Below are positions 14,453 to 23,826 of a DNA stretch of 64,000 bases, piece after piece. The DNA comes from Bacillota bacterium (GTDB lineage: Bacteria; Bacillota; Bacilli; Paenibacillales; Paenibacillaceae): positions 22,758 to 86,757 of the forward strand of contig JAEWJS010000010.1 in assembly GCA_023386495.1 (NCBI GenBank), given 5' to 3'. Every line of letters begins with the position of its first letter. Position 1 is the first letter of the stretch. The notes below the pieces were generated by a model. That model was not told the DNA's origin, did not search any database, and saw nothing but the letters and a program-made list of their open reading frames with translations. The translations under genes and the position numbers were made by a program.

Positions 14453-16222
14453 ATGATTGGAACGGGAAGATTCGAAGGTTATCACGCAGCCTTATTCCGT
14501 AAGGATCTCATCTCGGGCTTCATCGTCGGTGTCATTGCCATTCCGTTAGGAATGGCTTTTGCCATTGCATCCGGCGTAGACCCGCAGTACGGCATCTACA
14601 CCACGATTATTGCCGGCATCCTCATCTCGTTATTCGGCGGTTCCAAATTCCAGATCGGCGGGCCGACCGGCGCGTTCATCCCGATCCTACTTGCCATCGT
14701 CATGCAGTATGGTTACGAGAACCTGTTGATTGCCGGGCTGATGGCCGGCGTATTCCTCGTGCTCATGGGCGCGTTCAAGCTTGGCAGCCTCATCCAGTTC
14801 ATCCCGCGGCCGGTCACGATCGGCTTCACGGCAGGCATTGCCGTTATTATTTTCTCCGGTCAGATCGGCAATTTCCTAGGGTTAACGGGGCTCGAGCGGC
14901 ATGAGAGTTTCATCGCGAACATGCGGGAGATTCTCCGGCACTTGGATTCGGTGAACGTCTACAGCGTCATGACGGCGCTGATCTGCCTTGCTTGCGTAGT
15001 GCTTACGCCGCGCGTCCTGCCTAAAGTGCCGGGCTCGCTGGTCGGCTTGGTCGTGTCCACCGTCGCGGCAGGGTTGTTGTTCGATGGTCAGGTGGCAACG
15101 ATCGGCACGGCATACGGCGCGATCCCGACAGCGCTGCCCGCATTCAGCATACCGGATATTACATGGGCAAGAGTCGTGGAGTTGATCCGCCCAGCGCTGA
15201 TTATCGCGTTCTTGGGCGGTATCGAGTCGCTATTGTCGGCCGTCGTCGCAGACGGCATGACGAAGAGCCGGCATGACAGCAACCGGGAATTGATCGGCCA
15301 GGGCATCGCGAACATCGTCACGCCGCTGTTCGGGGGCATTCCGGCGACAGGCGCGATTGCCCGAACCGCCACGAACATTAAGAACGGCGCCGTGTCGCCG
15401 ATATCCGGCATCATTCATGGGATCGTCGTGCTGCTCGTACTGCTGCTGTTCGCCCCATATGCTTCGTCTATTCCGCTCGCGTGCATGGCGCCGATTCTGA
15501 TGGTTGTTGCGTGGAATATGAGCGAACGCAAAGCTTTTCGGCATGTTCTGTTGACGAAGACGAGCGATACTGTGGTCTTGGTCGCGTCATTCGTTCTGAC
15601 CGTCTTGACGGATCTTACAACAGCCGTTGAGGTCGGGTTCCTCCTGGCCATCGTGATGTTCGTCAAGCGGATGAGCCAATCGTTGAAGGTCGATAAGGTG
15701 CTGCCTGATCCGGACGATAAGCATCACAAGGTAAGGGCACATATGGTCACCGAGGAGAGAGACTGCCCGCAGATCCGGATTCATACCATCGAGGGGCCGT
15801 TATTCTTCGGTGCCGCGGGCCGGTTCGAGCAGACGGTTGCGGACGACATCCGGCACCAGCCCGCCGTGCTGTTGCTGCGGATGAGCAAGGTGCCAGTACT
15901 CGATACGACAGGAGCGGCAAACTTGTCCAGCCTGCTTGCCAACTGCGAGCAGTACGGAGGGCAGGTTCTAGTATCCGGCATTCAGCCGCAGCCGCTCGAC
16001 ATGCTGAGACGTACGGGTCTCGATGTACGAATCGGCGAGGCGCATCTGTTTGCGCATACCGGGCATGCGATCGCCTATGCGCTATCGCAGTTGAATCGCG
16101 AACGCTGCCTAGGCTGCCGACATCGAGCATTCAGCGAGTGCGAGTCGTTCTCGAAGGCAAGGCCGGCTGCAGATCGCGGCCTGCCGGCAAGCGCCGGAAG
16201 CGTGCAGCTTGGCCAATTCTAG
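14453..16222 (+). CDS. SulP family anion transporter with STAS domain
   Basis: A protein of about 589 residues: SulP transport domain with 12-14 helices (about 15-400; GGPTGAFIPI and the IPATGAIARTATN motif are visible), then a cytoplasmic STAS domain (about 435-545; SKVPVLDTTGAANLSSLL). A Cys-rich tail follows (ERCLGCRHRAFSECESF). SulP proteins move sulfate, bicarbonate or other anions; in this setting nitrate or nitrite is conceivable but unproven. The start at 14453 has AGAAGG upstream; the ATG at 14426 lies inside the operator and lacks an RBS. It has its own promoter and operator. Confidence 0.85.
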   Translation: MIGTGRFEGYHAALFRKDLISGFIVGVIAIPLGMAFAIASGVDPQYGIYTTIIAGILISLFGGSKFQIGGPTGAFIPILLAIVMQYGYENLLIAGLMAGVFLVLMGAFKLGSLIQFIPRPVTIGFTAGIAVIIFSGQIGNFLGLTGLERHESFIANMREILRHLDSVNVYSVMTALICLACVVLTPRVLPKVPGSLVGLVVSTVAAGLLFDGQVATIGTAYGAIPTALPAFSIPDITWARVVELIRPALIIAFLGGIESLLSAVVADGMTKSRHDSNRELIGQGIANIVTPLFGGIPATGAIARTATNIKNGAVSPISGIIHGIVVLLVLLLFAPYASSIPLACMAPILMVVAWNMSERKAFRHVLLTKTSDTVVLVASFVLTVLTDLTTAVEVGFLLAIVMFVKRMSQSLKVDKVLPDPDDKHHKVRAHMVTEERDCPQIRIHTIEGPLFFGAAGRFEQTVADDIRHQPAVLLLRMSKVPVLDTTGAANLSSLLANCEQYGGQVLVSGIQPQPLDMLRRTGLDVRIGEAHLFAHTGHAIAYALSQLNRERCLGCRHRAFSECESFSKARPAADRGLPASAGSVQLGQF

Positions 16223-16317
16223 CTTCAGTCCGCTGCGAGCATCAGGTGCTTAGGCGCATGGATTCCCAAGGCAAGTAGGCATAATAAGGGGCAACAACCT
16301 GCCTAAGGGGGATATGC

Positions 16318-17817
16318 ATGCGCCGGAATGTTCAACTGCCGCTGCAGACGGCAAGCTTAACACTTGGTTTCATGGTCTGGGTCATCCTGTCGTCGCTGAT
16401 GCCATTCATCCGCGAGGATCTTGTGCTGACGGCCGGACAGGTCGCGTGGGTAACCGCGATTCCCGTTCTGCTCGGTTCGCTGCTGCGCATCCCGATCGGT
16501 TATTGGACGAATCGGTACGGCGCAAGGCCGATGTTCACGATCAGCTTCCTCATGCTGCTTATACCGATCGGCTGGTTAAGCTTCGTTGCCGACACCTTCG
16601 GCGCGCTCATCGTCGGCGGGCTCTTGCTCGGGATCGGTGGAGCGGTATTCTCGGTCGGGGTCACCTCGCTGCCGAAGTATTACCCGAAGGAACGGCACGG
16701 CTTCGTGAACGGTATTTATGGCGTTGGTAATTTAGGTACAGCATTGTCCACGTTCGGTGCGCCGATTGCGGCCGGCGCGATCGGGTGGAAACGCACCATT
16801 CTGCTCTACAGCGTGCTGCTCTTGCTCTTCGCCGCGTTGAACTTCTTCCTCGGTGATCCGCAGGAGGAGAAGAGCCGCACGTCGCTCATGATGCAGATCC
16901 GCTCCGTCTATCGAGACGAGAAGCTGTGGCTGTTGTGCCTGTTTTATTTTCTCACGTTCGGCAGCTTCGTTGCGTTCACCGTCTATCTGCCTAACTTCCT
17001 CGTGACGCACTTCGGCCTCTCGAAGGTGGATGCCGGTCTTAGGACTGCCGGCTTCATAGCCCTCGCAACGTTCATGCGTCCGGTCGGCGGCTGGCTGGGC
17101 GATAAGTACAATCCGTTCAAAATTCTGATGCTCGTCTTCGCAGGTCTGACGCTATCGGCCATTCTGCTGTCCTTCGCGCCGGATATTACGTTGTACACGA
17201 TCGGCTGCCTGACGATTGCGCTGTGCGCGGGGACGGGGAACGGCACGATTTTCAAGCTGGTGCCGATGTACTTCTCGAAGCAGGCAGGCATTGCGAACGG
17301 CGTGATCTCGGCTATGGGAGGCATGGGGGGGTTCTTCCCGCCGCTCGTGCTGACGATCATTCATGGCGCGACCGGCCAATATGCGATCGGCTTCATGGCG
17401 CTGTCCCAATTCGCGCTTGCCAGCCTGATTCTCGTGTTCTGGCTGTTCTATCAGGAGAAGCTGTCGCTGTATGCGAATCTGATTCGTTCGACGAAGCAGG
17501 GACTGATGGTGACGGATCTCTCGGGGACGATTACGGCGGTGAACGACGCCTTCGCCGAACTGACGGGGTACGGGAAGGAAGAAGTGATCGGCAAGCGGCC
17601 GAGCATTCTGAAGTCTGGCAAGCAAGGCCCGGATTTCTACGCGTCCATGTGGGAGTCGATCCGGGAGCGCGGTTTCTGGCAGGGCGAGATCTGGAATCGC
17701 AAGAAGAACGGCGACATCTACCTGGAGTGGCTGACGATCAGCGGCGTCAAGAACGACTCGGGCGAGCTGAAGCAATACGCGGCGCTGTTCAGCGACATAA
17801 CTTCATATCGCAAGTAG
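16318..17817 (+). CDS. narK: Second NarK-type transporter with C-terminal PAS domain
   Basis: A 499-residue close paralogue of the protein at 7451-8986. The MFS part (1-375) has the AGTGNGTIFKLVP signature. The PAS domain (about 381-496) has QGLMVTDLSGTI, NDAFAELTGY and the PAC-like segment IWNRKKNGDIYLEWLTI, nearly identical to the first copy. As there, no output domain follows. RBS AAGGGGGAT is 6 bases from the ATG. No FNR-type box is visible upstream, so the two copies may be expressed under different conditions (inference). It stands alone, before a palindromic repeat array. Confidence 0.88.
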   Translation: MRRNVQLPLQTASLTLGFMVWVILSSLMPFIREDLVLTAGQVAWVTAIPVLLGSLLRIPIGYWTNRYGARPMFTISFLMLLIPIGWLSFVADTFGALIVGGLLLGIGGAVFSVGVTSLPKYYPKERHGFVNGIYGVGNLGTALSTFGAPIAAGAIGWKRTILLYSVLLLLFAALNFFLGDPQEEKSRTSLMMQIRSVYRDEKLWLLCLFYFLTFGSFVAFTVYLPNFLVTHFGLSKVDAGLRTAGFIALATFMRPVGGWLGDKYNPFKILMLVFAGLTLSAILLSFAPDITLYTIGCLTIALCAGTGNGTIFKLVPMYFSKQAGIANGVISAMGGMGGFFPPLVLTIIHGATGQYAIGFMALSQFALASLILVFWLFYQEKLSLYANLIRSTKQGLMVTDLSGTITAVNDAFAELTGYGKEEVIGKRPSILKSGKQGPDFYASMWESIRERGFWQGEIWNRKKNGDIYLEWLTISGVKNDSGELKQYAALFSDITSYRK

Positions 17818-17889
17818 CTATCTATAGCTGTTTGTTTGTGGGGCGGTGGCTGCTTGGCTGGCGGGCATGCGTGGAGTCGTGCGTGTGCC

Positions 17890-18091
17890 GCGCAAGCAAG
17901 TAGGGCCTACGAGGGCGTACTTTGAGTGCCGGGGCTGGTGTGAGATGTGAACTAAGGCCTGACAGGCCTTACTTCGCTGGTGAAACATGTTGCGGACGGC
18001 TGGTGATGCGCAAGTAGGGCCCGAAAGGGCGTACTTTGGGTGCTGCGGTGAGTGCGGGATGCAAAGTAGGGCCCGCTGGGCCTTACTTTGC
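17890..18091. repeat. Array of four palindromic repeats
   Basis: Four imperfect palindromes of about 28-30 bp, centred near 17910, 17962, 18024 and 18076. The consensus arms are AAGTAGGGCC and GGGCCTTACTTTG around a 3-6 base loop. The last copy (18061-18091) is the most perfect. Spacing is 50-62 bp. Each could fold into a hairpin in RNA from either strand, like REP/BIME elements. No gene is visible between 17818 and 18268. Confidence 0.7.
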
Positions 18092-18268
18092 TATTGCGAG
18101 AGTGTCGAGGGCAGCAGGAATTAGCAAAAATCGCCAATGTCGGAGTTGCACGCTTGCGTGGATAGCAAATTGTACAATCACTCGAACGCGAAAAGCGCCT
18201 TCATCCTGCTCCTCCCATACGAACAGCCCGCAGCGCTTCGATCGTGAAGCCTGCGGGCTGTTTGACGT

Positions 18269-19111
18269 TCATTGGGCGGCAGCGTGTTCGTCCGCCATGA
18301 TGCGCGCGATGCGGCCGGCGACGATACGCAGTTGGCGCCCGGTCTCGCTGCTGTCCGGGTAGATGCCCGGACCAGCCTCGCTGCTGCGGGATTGCAGCTC
18401 GAACGGGAGCCTGGCCCATACTTCGCTCCGCAGCGATTCCTTCAGCTTGTCGCCGCCATGCTCCCCGAGCAGATTGATGTAGGTGCCGCAATCCGGGCAA
18501 GGGAGATATGCCATATTCTCGATCACGCCCAGCAGCCGATTGCCGGTCCGTGCCGTCATCGCGCCTGCGCGAAAAGCGACCTCCGACGCGACGTCATGCG
18601 GCGTCGTGACGATCAGCTCGTTCGCGCCGCTGCCGAGCATGCTGTGAAGGTCGAGCGGCACGTCGCCGGTGCCCGGCGGCATGTCGAAGAGCAGGATGTC
18701 GAGCTCGCCCCAATCGACTTGATTCAGGAACGTATTCAAGACGCGTCCGAGCATCGGTCCGCGCATGACGACAGGCTGATTGTCCGGCCGCAGGAACCCG
18801 GAGGACATCAGCTTCACGCCGTGCCGCTCAATCGGCTTGATCCGGTTCTGCTGGGACGTATCCGCGTCCGGCTCTCCGCGCACGCCCATGATGGCCGGAA
18901 TGCTGAAGCCGTAAATGTCGGCGTCGATCAGGCCGACGCGCAGCGATTGTTCGGCAAGCGCTATCGCGAGATTCGCCGCGACGGTGGACTTGCCGACGCC
19001 GCCCTTGCCGCTGACGATCGAGAGATAGAACGGTGTGCTAACGATGGTGACCAACCTCCGATCTGACTTGAGCAACTGCTCAATCCCAGCGTTGCCATAT
19101 TCATCGAACAT
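18269..19111 (-). CDS. Mrp/NBP35-family Fe-S carrier ATPase
   Basis: A protein of about 280 residues. The deviant Walker A SGKGGVGKST begins near residue 35, with the DADIYG switch and MPPGTGDV motif of Mrp/ApbC proteins, and CPDCG near residue 205 gives the CxxC that binds a bridging [4Fe-4S] cluster at the dimer interface. It lacks the N-terminal MIP18 domain of larger Mrp proteins; that role could be filled by the free MIP18 protein at 11689. The start is uncertain: ATG at 19111 was chosen, since the TTG at 19156 extends into the divergent promoter region. It is divergent from module B, whose Fe-S enzymes may be its clients (inference). Confidence 0.8.
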   Translation of the reverse strand: MFDEYGNAGIEQLLKSDRRLVTIVSTPFYLSIVSGKGGVGKSTVAANLAIALAEQSLRVGLIDADIYGFSIPAIMGVRGEPDADTSQQNRIKPIERHGVKLMSSGFLRPDNQPVVMRGPMLGRVLNTFLNQVDWGELDILLFDMPPGTGDVPLDLHSMLGSGANELIVTTPHDVASEVAFRAGAMTARTGNRLLGVIENMAYLPCPDCGTYINLLGEHGGDKLKESLRSEVWARLPFELQSRSSEAGPGIYPDSSETGRQLRIVAGRIARIMADEHAAAQ

Positions 19112-19200
19112 CAGACATCTGCATGTCCAATGCATGGAAAAGGCGCAATCCGGCAACCTTACAACGAGATTGACGATGCATGACGGAGGAGGGTTATCGC

Positions 19201-20337
19201 GTGAAGAAATCGGTCGTTCAGCCGGCTATGAACTATCCCGGCTCCTTCGCGAACAAGGCGCTGCGCAACATCCTGATCGTCGTGTTGATCACGGCGATCT
19301 CGGTCTATGTCGGCTCCGAGCAGCTGATGCACGTCGACCTGGCGCTCTCGGGCTATCTTGTCGCGACCGTGCTCTGCTTTGCGCTGTTCGCCCTGCGCAT
19401 CACGGCGTGGACGCTGCGTCCGCCGACGCGCAGGCTCTGGAAGCAGGGGCTGCGGCTCATGACGAGCGCCAAGGGATGGCGGCACATGTTCGCCTCGCTC
19501 GGCAAAAATATCGGGGCACAAGACTTCATTCATAAGCGCTCGATCTATAGAGGGCTGCAGCATGTGCTGATCTCATGGGGCGTGCTGTTCTCGTTCGGGA
19601 TTACGTTCGCGCTCGTGCTGAACTGGATGCACTTCGAGCTGGTGGAGCCGCAGGTGTACGAGGTCGTCATTTTCGGCATCCCGCTGTTCCGCATGGGGGT
19701 TGATTCGTGGCTGGCCATCACGCTGTATCATGGCCTCAACTGGACGGGCATCGCCGTCATTATCGGCTGCGCGATGGCGATGATTCGCCGCGTGAAGGAG
19801 CGGGAGCAACTGGTCGAGCAGAGCAACGAGTACGACATGTTCCCGCTCGTGCTGCTCATCGCGATCTCGGTGACAGGCTCGCTGCTCACCGTGTCGGCGC
19901 TCTGGATGGAAGGCGTCTTCTATATGGGCATCGCGGTCGCGCACGAGATCACGGTCGTCGTCTTCCTGCTCTACTTGCCGTTCAGCAAGTTCTGGCATAT
20001 CCCGCTCCGCTTCCTCGGCGCCGTCGTGCCCCTCTATCACGCGATGCATGAGGAGAAGAACTGCGTCAGATGCGGCACGACATACGCGACCCGGACGCAG
20101 ATTGAGGACGTCCAGCATGTGCTGAAGGAGCGCGGCTTGAGCGCGCCGATCCAGAATACGCAGATGCACATGTCGGATATGTGTTCCGCCTGCCGGCGAA
20201 TCAGCAACCGCATCGCGGCGTTCGGCGGTACCGTTGCGTTGGAGCGTTCGGACAGCACGCTTACGAACAACGGCCGCAACGGCCTGATCCAGCAGCCGCA
20301 GCCGCGCCTGCAGCCGCTCCAGCGGCAGAAGACTTGA
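19201..20337 (+). CDS. NarI-like membrane cytochrome b with C-terminal four-Cys domain (module B)
   Basis: A 378-residue paralogue of the protein at 2947-3987. It has the same five to six helices with QHVLISWG, LYHGLNW, VAHEIT and LPFSKFWHIPLRF placing the probable heme b His. The C-terminal tail has CVRCG and CSAC, matching the four-Cys domain of copy A, plus a Gln/Pro-rich extension. The GTG start at 19201 lies 7 bases behind GGAGGAGGG (19185-19193); the ATG at 19180 precedes this RBS. It is the first gene of the module B operon. Confidence 0.7.
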   Translation: MKKSVVQPAMNYPGSFANKALRNILIVVLITAISVYVGSEQLMHVDLALSGYLVATVLCFALFALRITAWTLRPPTRRLWKQGLRLMTSAKGWRHMFASLGKNIGAQDFIHKRSIYRGLQHVLISWGVLFSFGITFALVLNWMHFELVEPQVYEVVIFGIPLFRMGVDSWLAITLYHGLNWTGIAVIIGCAMAMIRRVKEREQLVEQSNEYDMFPLVLLIAISVTGSLLTVSALWMEGVFYMGIAVAHEITVVVFLLYLPFSKFWHIPLRFLGAVVPLYHAMHEEKNCVRCGTTYATRTQIEDVQHVLKERGLSAPIQNTQMHMSDMCSACRRISNRIAAFGGTVALERSDSTLTNNGRNGLIQQPQPRLQPLQRQKT

Positions 20338-20356
20338 AGGAAGAGGAGTGAGAAGC

Positions 20357-22546
20357 ATGCATCCCCAGAACGCGGATTACGCGTACAAGACTTACGAACC
20401 GATCACGCGCGAAGGCGAGGAGCTCATCGCGACGCACTGCTGCTTCTGCGGCATGCAGTGCGGCATGAACATCCGCGTCGACCAGGCGACCGCCAAGGTC
20501 GTCGGCGTGGAGCCGCGGTATGATTTTCCGATGAACGGGGGGCGCCTCTGTCCGAAGGGGGTGTCTGCCTACCGTCAGGCAGAGCTCGGCGATCGGCTGC
20601 TCTACCCGATGGTCCGCAAGAACGGGGAGCTGACGCGCGCGACGTGGGATGAGGCGCTGGACCTGATCGTCAGCAAGATTCGCGCCATCCAGGCCGAGCA
20701 TGGCAAGAATGCCGTCGGCATCTACAGCGGCTCGTCCATGACGAACGAGAAATGCTACATCATGGGCAAGTTCGCGCGGATCGGGCTCGGCACGAAGAAC
20801 ATCGACTATAACGGGCGGTACTGCATGTCGGCTGCCGCGACCGGCTTCAACCAGTCCGTCGGCATCGACCGCGGCTCGACGAATCCGTGGTCGGATATCA
20901 AGTTCGCCGACGCGCTGCTCATCGCGGGCTCGAACACGGCGGAATGCCATCCGCTCTCCATGCCCTATGTGTGGGGCGCGCGCGACAACGGCGCCAAGCT
21001 CATCGTCGTCGATCCGCGCGAGACGAAGACGGCGCTCGCGGCAGACCTTCACCTGAATCTGCGGCCGGGTACCGACATCGCGCTGACGAACGGCTTGATC
21101 CACGTGATGTTCCAGGAAAATCTTATCGATGAAGCGTTCGTCGCAGCGCATACGAACGGCGTCGAAGCGCTGCGCGAGCTGACCGCGAAGTATACGCCGG
21201 AGCATACGGAAGAAGTCACGGGCGTCGACAAACGCAAAATTATCGAGGCCGCGCGCATATTCGGCCAAGCGAAGAACGGCATGGTCATGTTCGCCAGAGG
21301 GGTGGAGCAGCATTCGACCGGTTCGGATACGGTATCGAACTACGTGAACCTCTGCCTGCTGACAGGCAAGGTCGGACGCAAGGGCTCCGGCTTCGCCACG
21401 TTCACGGGGCAGGGCAACGGCCAGGGTGGCCGCGAACACGGGCAGAAGGCAGACCAATTGCCCGGTTATCGTAAAATTACCGATCCGGCAGCCAGAGCGT
21501 ATATCGCCAAGGTATGGGGCATCGATGAGCAGGAAATCCCGGGCCCCGGCATGTCGGCCTACGAGCTGCTCAAGTCGCTCGGCGACGAGGTGAAGATGCT
21601 GTTCCTCGTCTGCAGCAACCCGATGGTGTCCGCCCCGAGCATCGGCGATGTCGAAGGGTACTTGAAGAAGCTCGACTTCTTCGTTGCCGTCGATATGTTC
21701 CTGTCCGAATCCGCGGAGCTGGCGGACGTCGTGCTGCCTTCCACGGTATGGATCGAGGATACGGGGACGACGACCAACGTGGAGGGACGCGTCGTTCTGC
21801 TGCGCGGACTGCCGGACACGCCTGGCGAGTCGCGGCGGGACTGGGACATCTTCTGCGAGATCGCCAAACGGCTCGGCCGCGGGCAATATTTCTCCTACGA
21901 TTCGCCGGAGGACATCTTCAACGAGCTGCGCATCGCCAGCAAGGGCGGCACGGCCGACTATTCCGGCATTACATACGAGAAGATCGCGGAGATGTCGGGC
22001 GTGTTCTGGCCCTGTCCGTCGGAGGACCACCCCGGCACGCCGCGCCTGTTCGAAGACCTGCGCTTCAACTTCCCGGACGGCAGAGCGAAGCTGCATGCGT
22101 TCGAGCATACGGGACCGAACGAGAAGGTCGATAAGGAATATCCGTTCATCCTGACGACAGGTCGTGTGGTGTTCCATTACTTAAGCGGCAACCAGACGCG
22201 GCGAATCGAAGCGCTGCGCCGGTTCTGCCCGGACCCGTACGTAGAGATCAATCCGCAGACAGCCAATGCGCTCGGCATCGGCAACGGCCAAATGGTGAAG
22301 ATCGAGAGCAGGCGGGGCAGTATCGAGGTTCCGGCGAAGATTACGAAAATCATTCGGCGGGACAGCTTGTTCGTGCCTTACCACTGGGGCAGACAGCTCG
22401 GCATCAACCATCTCACCAATCCGGCGCTCGATCCGAAGTCCAAAATTCCGGAATTCAAGGTGTGCGCCGTGAAGATCAGCGCAGCCGAGCCCGCAAGGAA
22501 GGGACAAGGCCAAGGGCCGGGAATGGAGGCGAACGCGAATGGGTAA
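20357..22546 (+). CDS. NasC/NapA-like molybdopterin nitrate reductase, catalytic subunit (module B)
   Basis: A 729-residue paralogue of the enzyme at 3974-6160. [4Fe-4S] ligands are C28, C31, C35 and C65, with an extra Cys at 29. The Mo-ligating Cys is C156 in NGRYCMSAA. It also lacks a signal peptide. The start at 20357 lies 8 bases behind GAGGAG; a GTG at 20348 is less likely. The C-terminus ends with a Lys/Gly-rich tail, and the gene overlaps the ferredoxin start by 8 bases. Its difference from copy A may reflect another affinity, another substrate, or expression under other conditions; sequence alone does not decide. Confidence 0.82.
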   Translation: MHPQNADYAYKTYEPITREGEELIATHCCFCGMQCGMNIRVDQATAKVVGVEPRYDFPMNGGRLCPKGVSAYRQAELGDRLLYPMVRKNGELTRATWDEALDLIVSKIRAIQAEHGKNAVGIYSGSSMTNEKCYIMGKFARIGLGTKNIDYNGRYCMSAAATGFNQSVGIDRGSTNPWSDIKFADALLIAGSNTAECHPLSMPYVWGARDNGAKLIVVDPRETKTALAADLHLNLRPGTDIALTNGLIHVMFQENLIDEAFVAAHTNGVEALRELTAKYTPEHTEEVTGVDKRKIIEAARIFGQAKNGMVMFARGVEQHSTGSDTVSNYVNLCLLTGKVGRKGSGFATFTGQGNGQGGREHGQKADQLPGYRKITDPAARAYIAKVWGIDEQEIPGPGMSAYELLKSLGDEVKMLFLVCSNPMVSAPSIGDVEGYLKKLDFFVAVDMFLSESAELADVVLPSTVWIEDTGTTTNVEGRVVLLRGLPDTPGESRRDWDIFCEIAKRLGRGQYFSYDSPEDIFNELRIASKGGTADYSGITYEKIAEMSGVFWPCPSEDHPGTPRLFEDLRFNFPDGRAKLHAFEHTGPNEKVDKEYPFILTTGRVVFHYLSGNQTRRIEALRRFCPDPYVEINPQTANALGIGNGQMVKIESRRGSIEVPAKITKIIRRDSLFVPYHWGRQLGINHLTNPALDPKSKIPEFKVCAVKISAAEPARKGQGQGPGMEANANG

Positions 22547-23114
22547 GGTGCTCTATATCGATTTCGAGCGGTGCATCGGCTGCCGCGCCTGCGTCATCGG
22601 CTGCGAGGAATGCAGCGGCCATGACCACCTGTCGCGCATGTTCGTCGACGAGCTTGAGCCGGGCGAGACGGTAGCCGCATCGCCGACGCCCTGCATGCAC
22701 TGCTATACGCCGCTCTGCGCAGAGTCTTGTCCGGTGCAGGCGATTCAAGTGATGGACAATGTCGTGCTGTCGGCATCGCATGAGAAGTGCATCGGTTGCA
22801 AGAACTGCACGTATGCATGCCCGTTCGGCATTCCGCGCGTCGATGACGCCAAGAAGCTGATGTACAAATGCGACATGTGCTATGACCGCACCTCCAAGGG
22901 CAGGCCGCCGATGTGCGTCAGCGTGTGCCCGACGGACACGATTCAATTCCTCGAGGAGGAGATCGTGAAGACGCGCATGCCGAAGCCGGTGCAGTACGAA
23001 TGGCTGTTCGGCGACACGATGATCGAGACGCGGACGGTCATCGGGATGCCGGATACGAAGGGGCACCGGTTCGGTTACGGCGAACAAGACGAAGAAAGCG
23101 AGGTTCTTCATTAA
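22539..23114 (+). CDS. Four-cluster [4Fe-4S] ferredoxin subunit (module B)
   Basis: 191 residues with four cysteine groups: CIGCRACVIGCEEC, CMHCYTPLCAESCP, CIGCKNCTYACP and CDMCY...CVSVCP. Same architecture as 6157-6723. It overlaps the Mo-subunit gene at its start, and its TAA overlaps the Rieske ATG by one base, so the four subunits are tightly coupled. Confidence 0.88.
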   Translation: MGKVLYIDFERCIGCRACVIGCEECSGHDHLSRMFVDELEPGETVAASPTPCMHCYTPLCAESCPVQAIQVMDNVVLSASHEKCIGCKNCTYACPFGIPRVDDAKKLMYKCDMCYDRTSKGRPPMCVSVCPTDTIQFLEEEIVKTRMPKPVQYEWLFGDTMIETRTVIGMPDTKGHRFGYGEQDEESEVLH

Positions 23115-23626
23115 TGAAGAAGAAGCTGGAGCGCTATATGCGCGACGTCACCTTGAATATTCGCAGGGATGAGGAGCTGGTCATGAACCGGCGCGGCTTC
23201 ATCGCGTCCGCGTTCGCCTTCGTCGGACTGGCCTTTGCAGCTTCCTTGCCCTTCGCGGTTCGCGCCAGGGCGGGCGGGAACAAGCTCAAAGCAGAGCAAG
23301 TCATGAAGATCGCAGACCCTGATCAGCTGGCGGTCGGCGACAGCATCGCGTTCCATTATCCGGACGAGAGCAGACCGGCCATTCTCGTGCGCACGACGGA
23401 ACGGGATTACCGCTCGTACTTCATCAAGTGCACGCATCTGCAATGTCCCGTCTATTGGGACAAGCCTTCCGGCAAGCTGCTCTGCCCTTGCCACAACGGC
23501 ATATTCGCCGTGGAGGACGGCAGCGTGCTGGCCGGGCCGCCGCCGCGTCCGCTGCCTGCGATCGAGCTCGACTATCGCAAGGACGGCATCTATGCCGTTG
23601 GCGTAAGAGAGGAGCTGGCTCACTAG
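23114..23626 (+). CDS. Rieske [2Fe-2S] protein with Tat-type signal (module B)
   Basis: 170 residues. Twin arginine at 26-27 (NRRGFIA) before a hydrophobic helix (about 30-48). Rieske ligands C106 and H108 (CTHLQC), C124 and H127 (CPCHNG), with C111 and C126 as the disulfide pair. The start at 23114 overlaps the preceding stop; the open frame extending upstream to 22913 lies inside the ferredoxin gene. It corresponds to 6740-7276 in module A. Confidence 0.9.
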   Translation: MKKKLERYMRDVTLNIRRDEELVMNRRGFIASAFAFVGLAFAASLPFAVRARAGGNKLKAEQVMKIADPDQLAVGDSIAFHYPDESRPAILVRTTERDYRSYFIKCTHLQCPVYWDKPSGKLLCPCHNGIFAVEDGSVLAGPPPRPLPAIELDYRKDGIYAVGVREELAH

Positions 23627-23627
23627 C

Positions 23628-23813
23628 ATGCGCATGGGCTGGTGGATCTTCATGCTGTTGGCCGCTGTCCAAGTCATCGTGATGCAGTACATGCTGGAGC
23701 ATTACTTGGGCGGGCATGACGTGATGTCGTATGTGTATGCGCTGGCTTTTATCGCGGTGAGCACTTGGCTGGCCTATTACGTCTACGGCAAGCTGAAGGC
23801 CGCGAAGGAATGA
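23628..23813 (+). CDS. Small two-helix membrane protein (module B)
   Basis: 61 residues with two hydrophobic helices (about 5-22 and 36-53) and a Lys-rich C-terminus. It starts 1 base after the Rieske stop and sits at the same place in the operon as the 62-residue protein at 7266-7454. No family recognised; it may be an accessory subunit of the membrane part of the reductase (inference). Confidence 0.65.
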   Translation: MRMGWWIFMLLAAVQVIVMQYMLEHYLGGHDVMSYVYALAFIAVSTWLAYYVYGKLKAAKE

Positions 23814-23826
23814 GGAGGGGAATCGC

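Noticed and set aside
17890..18091. Possible CRISPR array
   Set aside because: The repeats are palindromic, differ from each other, vary in spacing, and there are no cas genes.
20261..22177. 638-codon minus-strand frame opposite the module B Mo subunit
   Set aside because: Antisense shadow favoured by high GC; Asp/Arg/His-rich with no recognisable motif, while the plus strand has all Mo-enzyme motifs.
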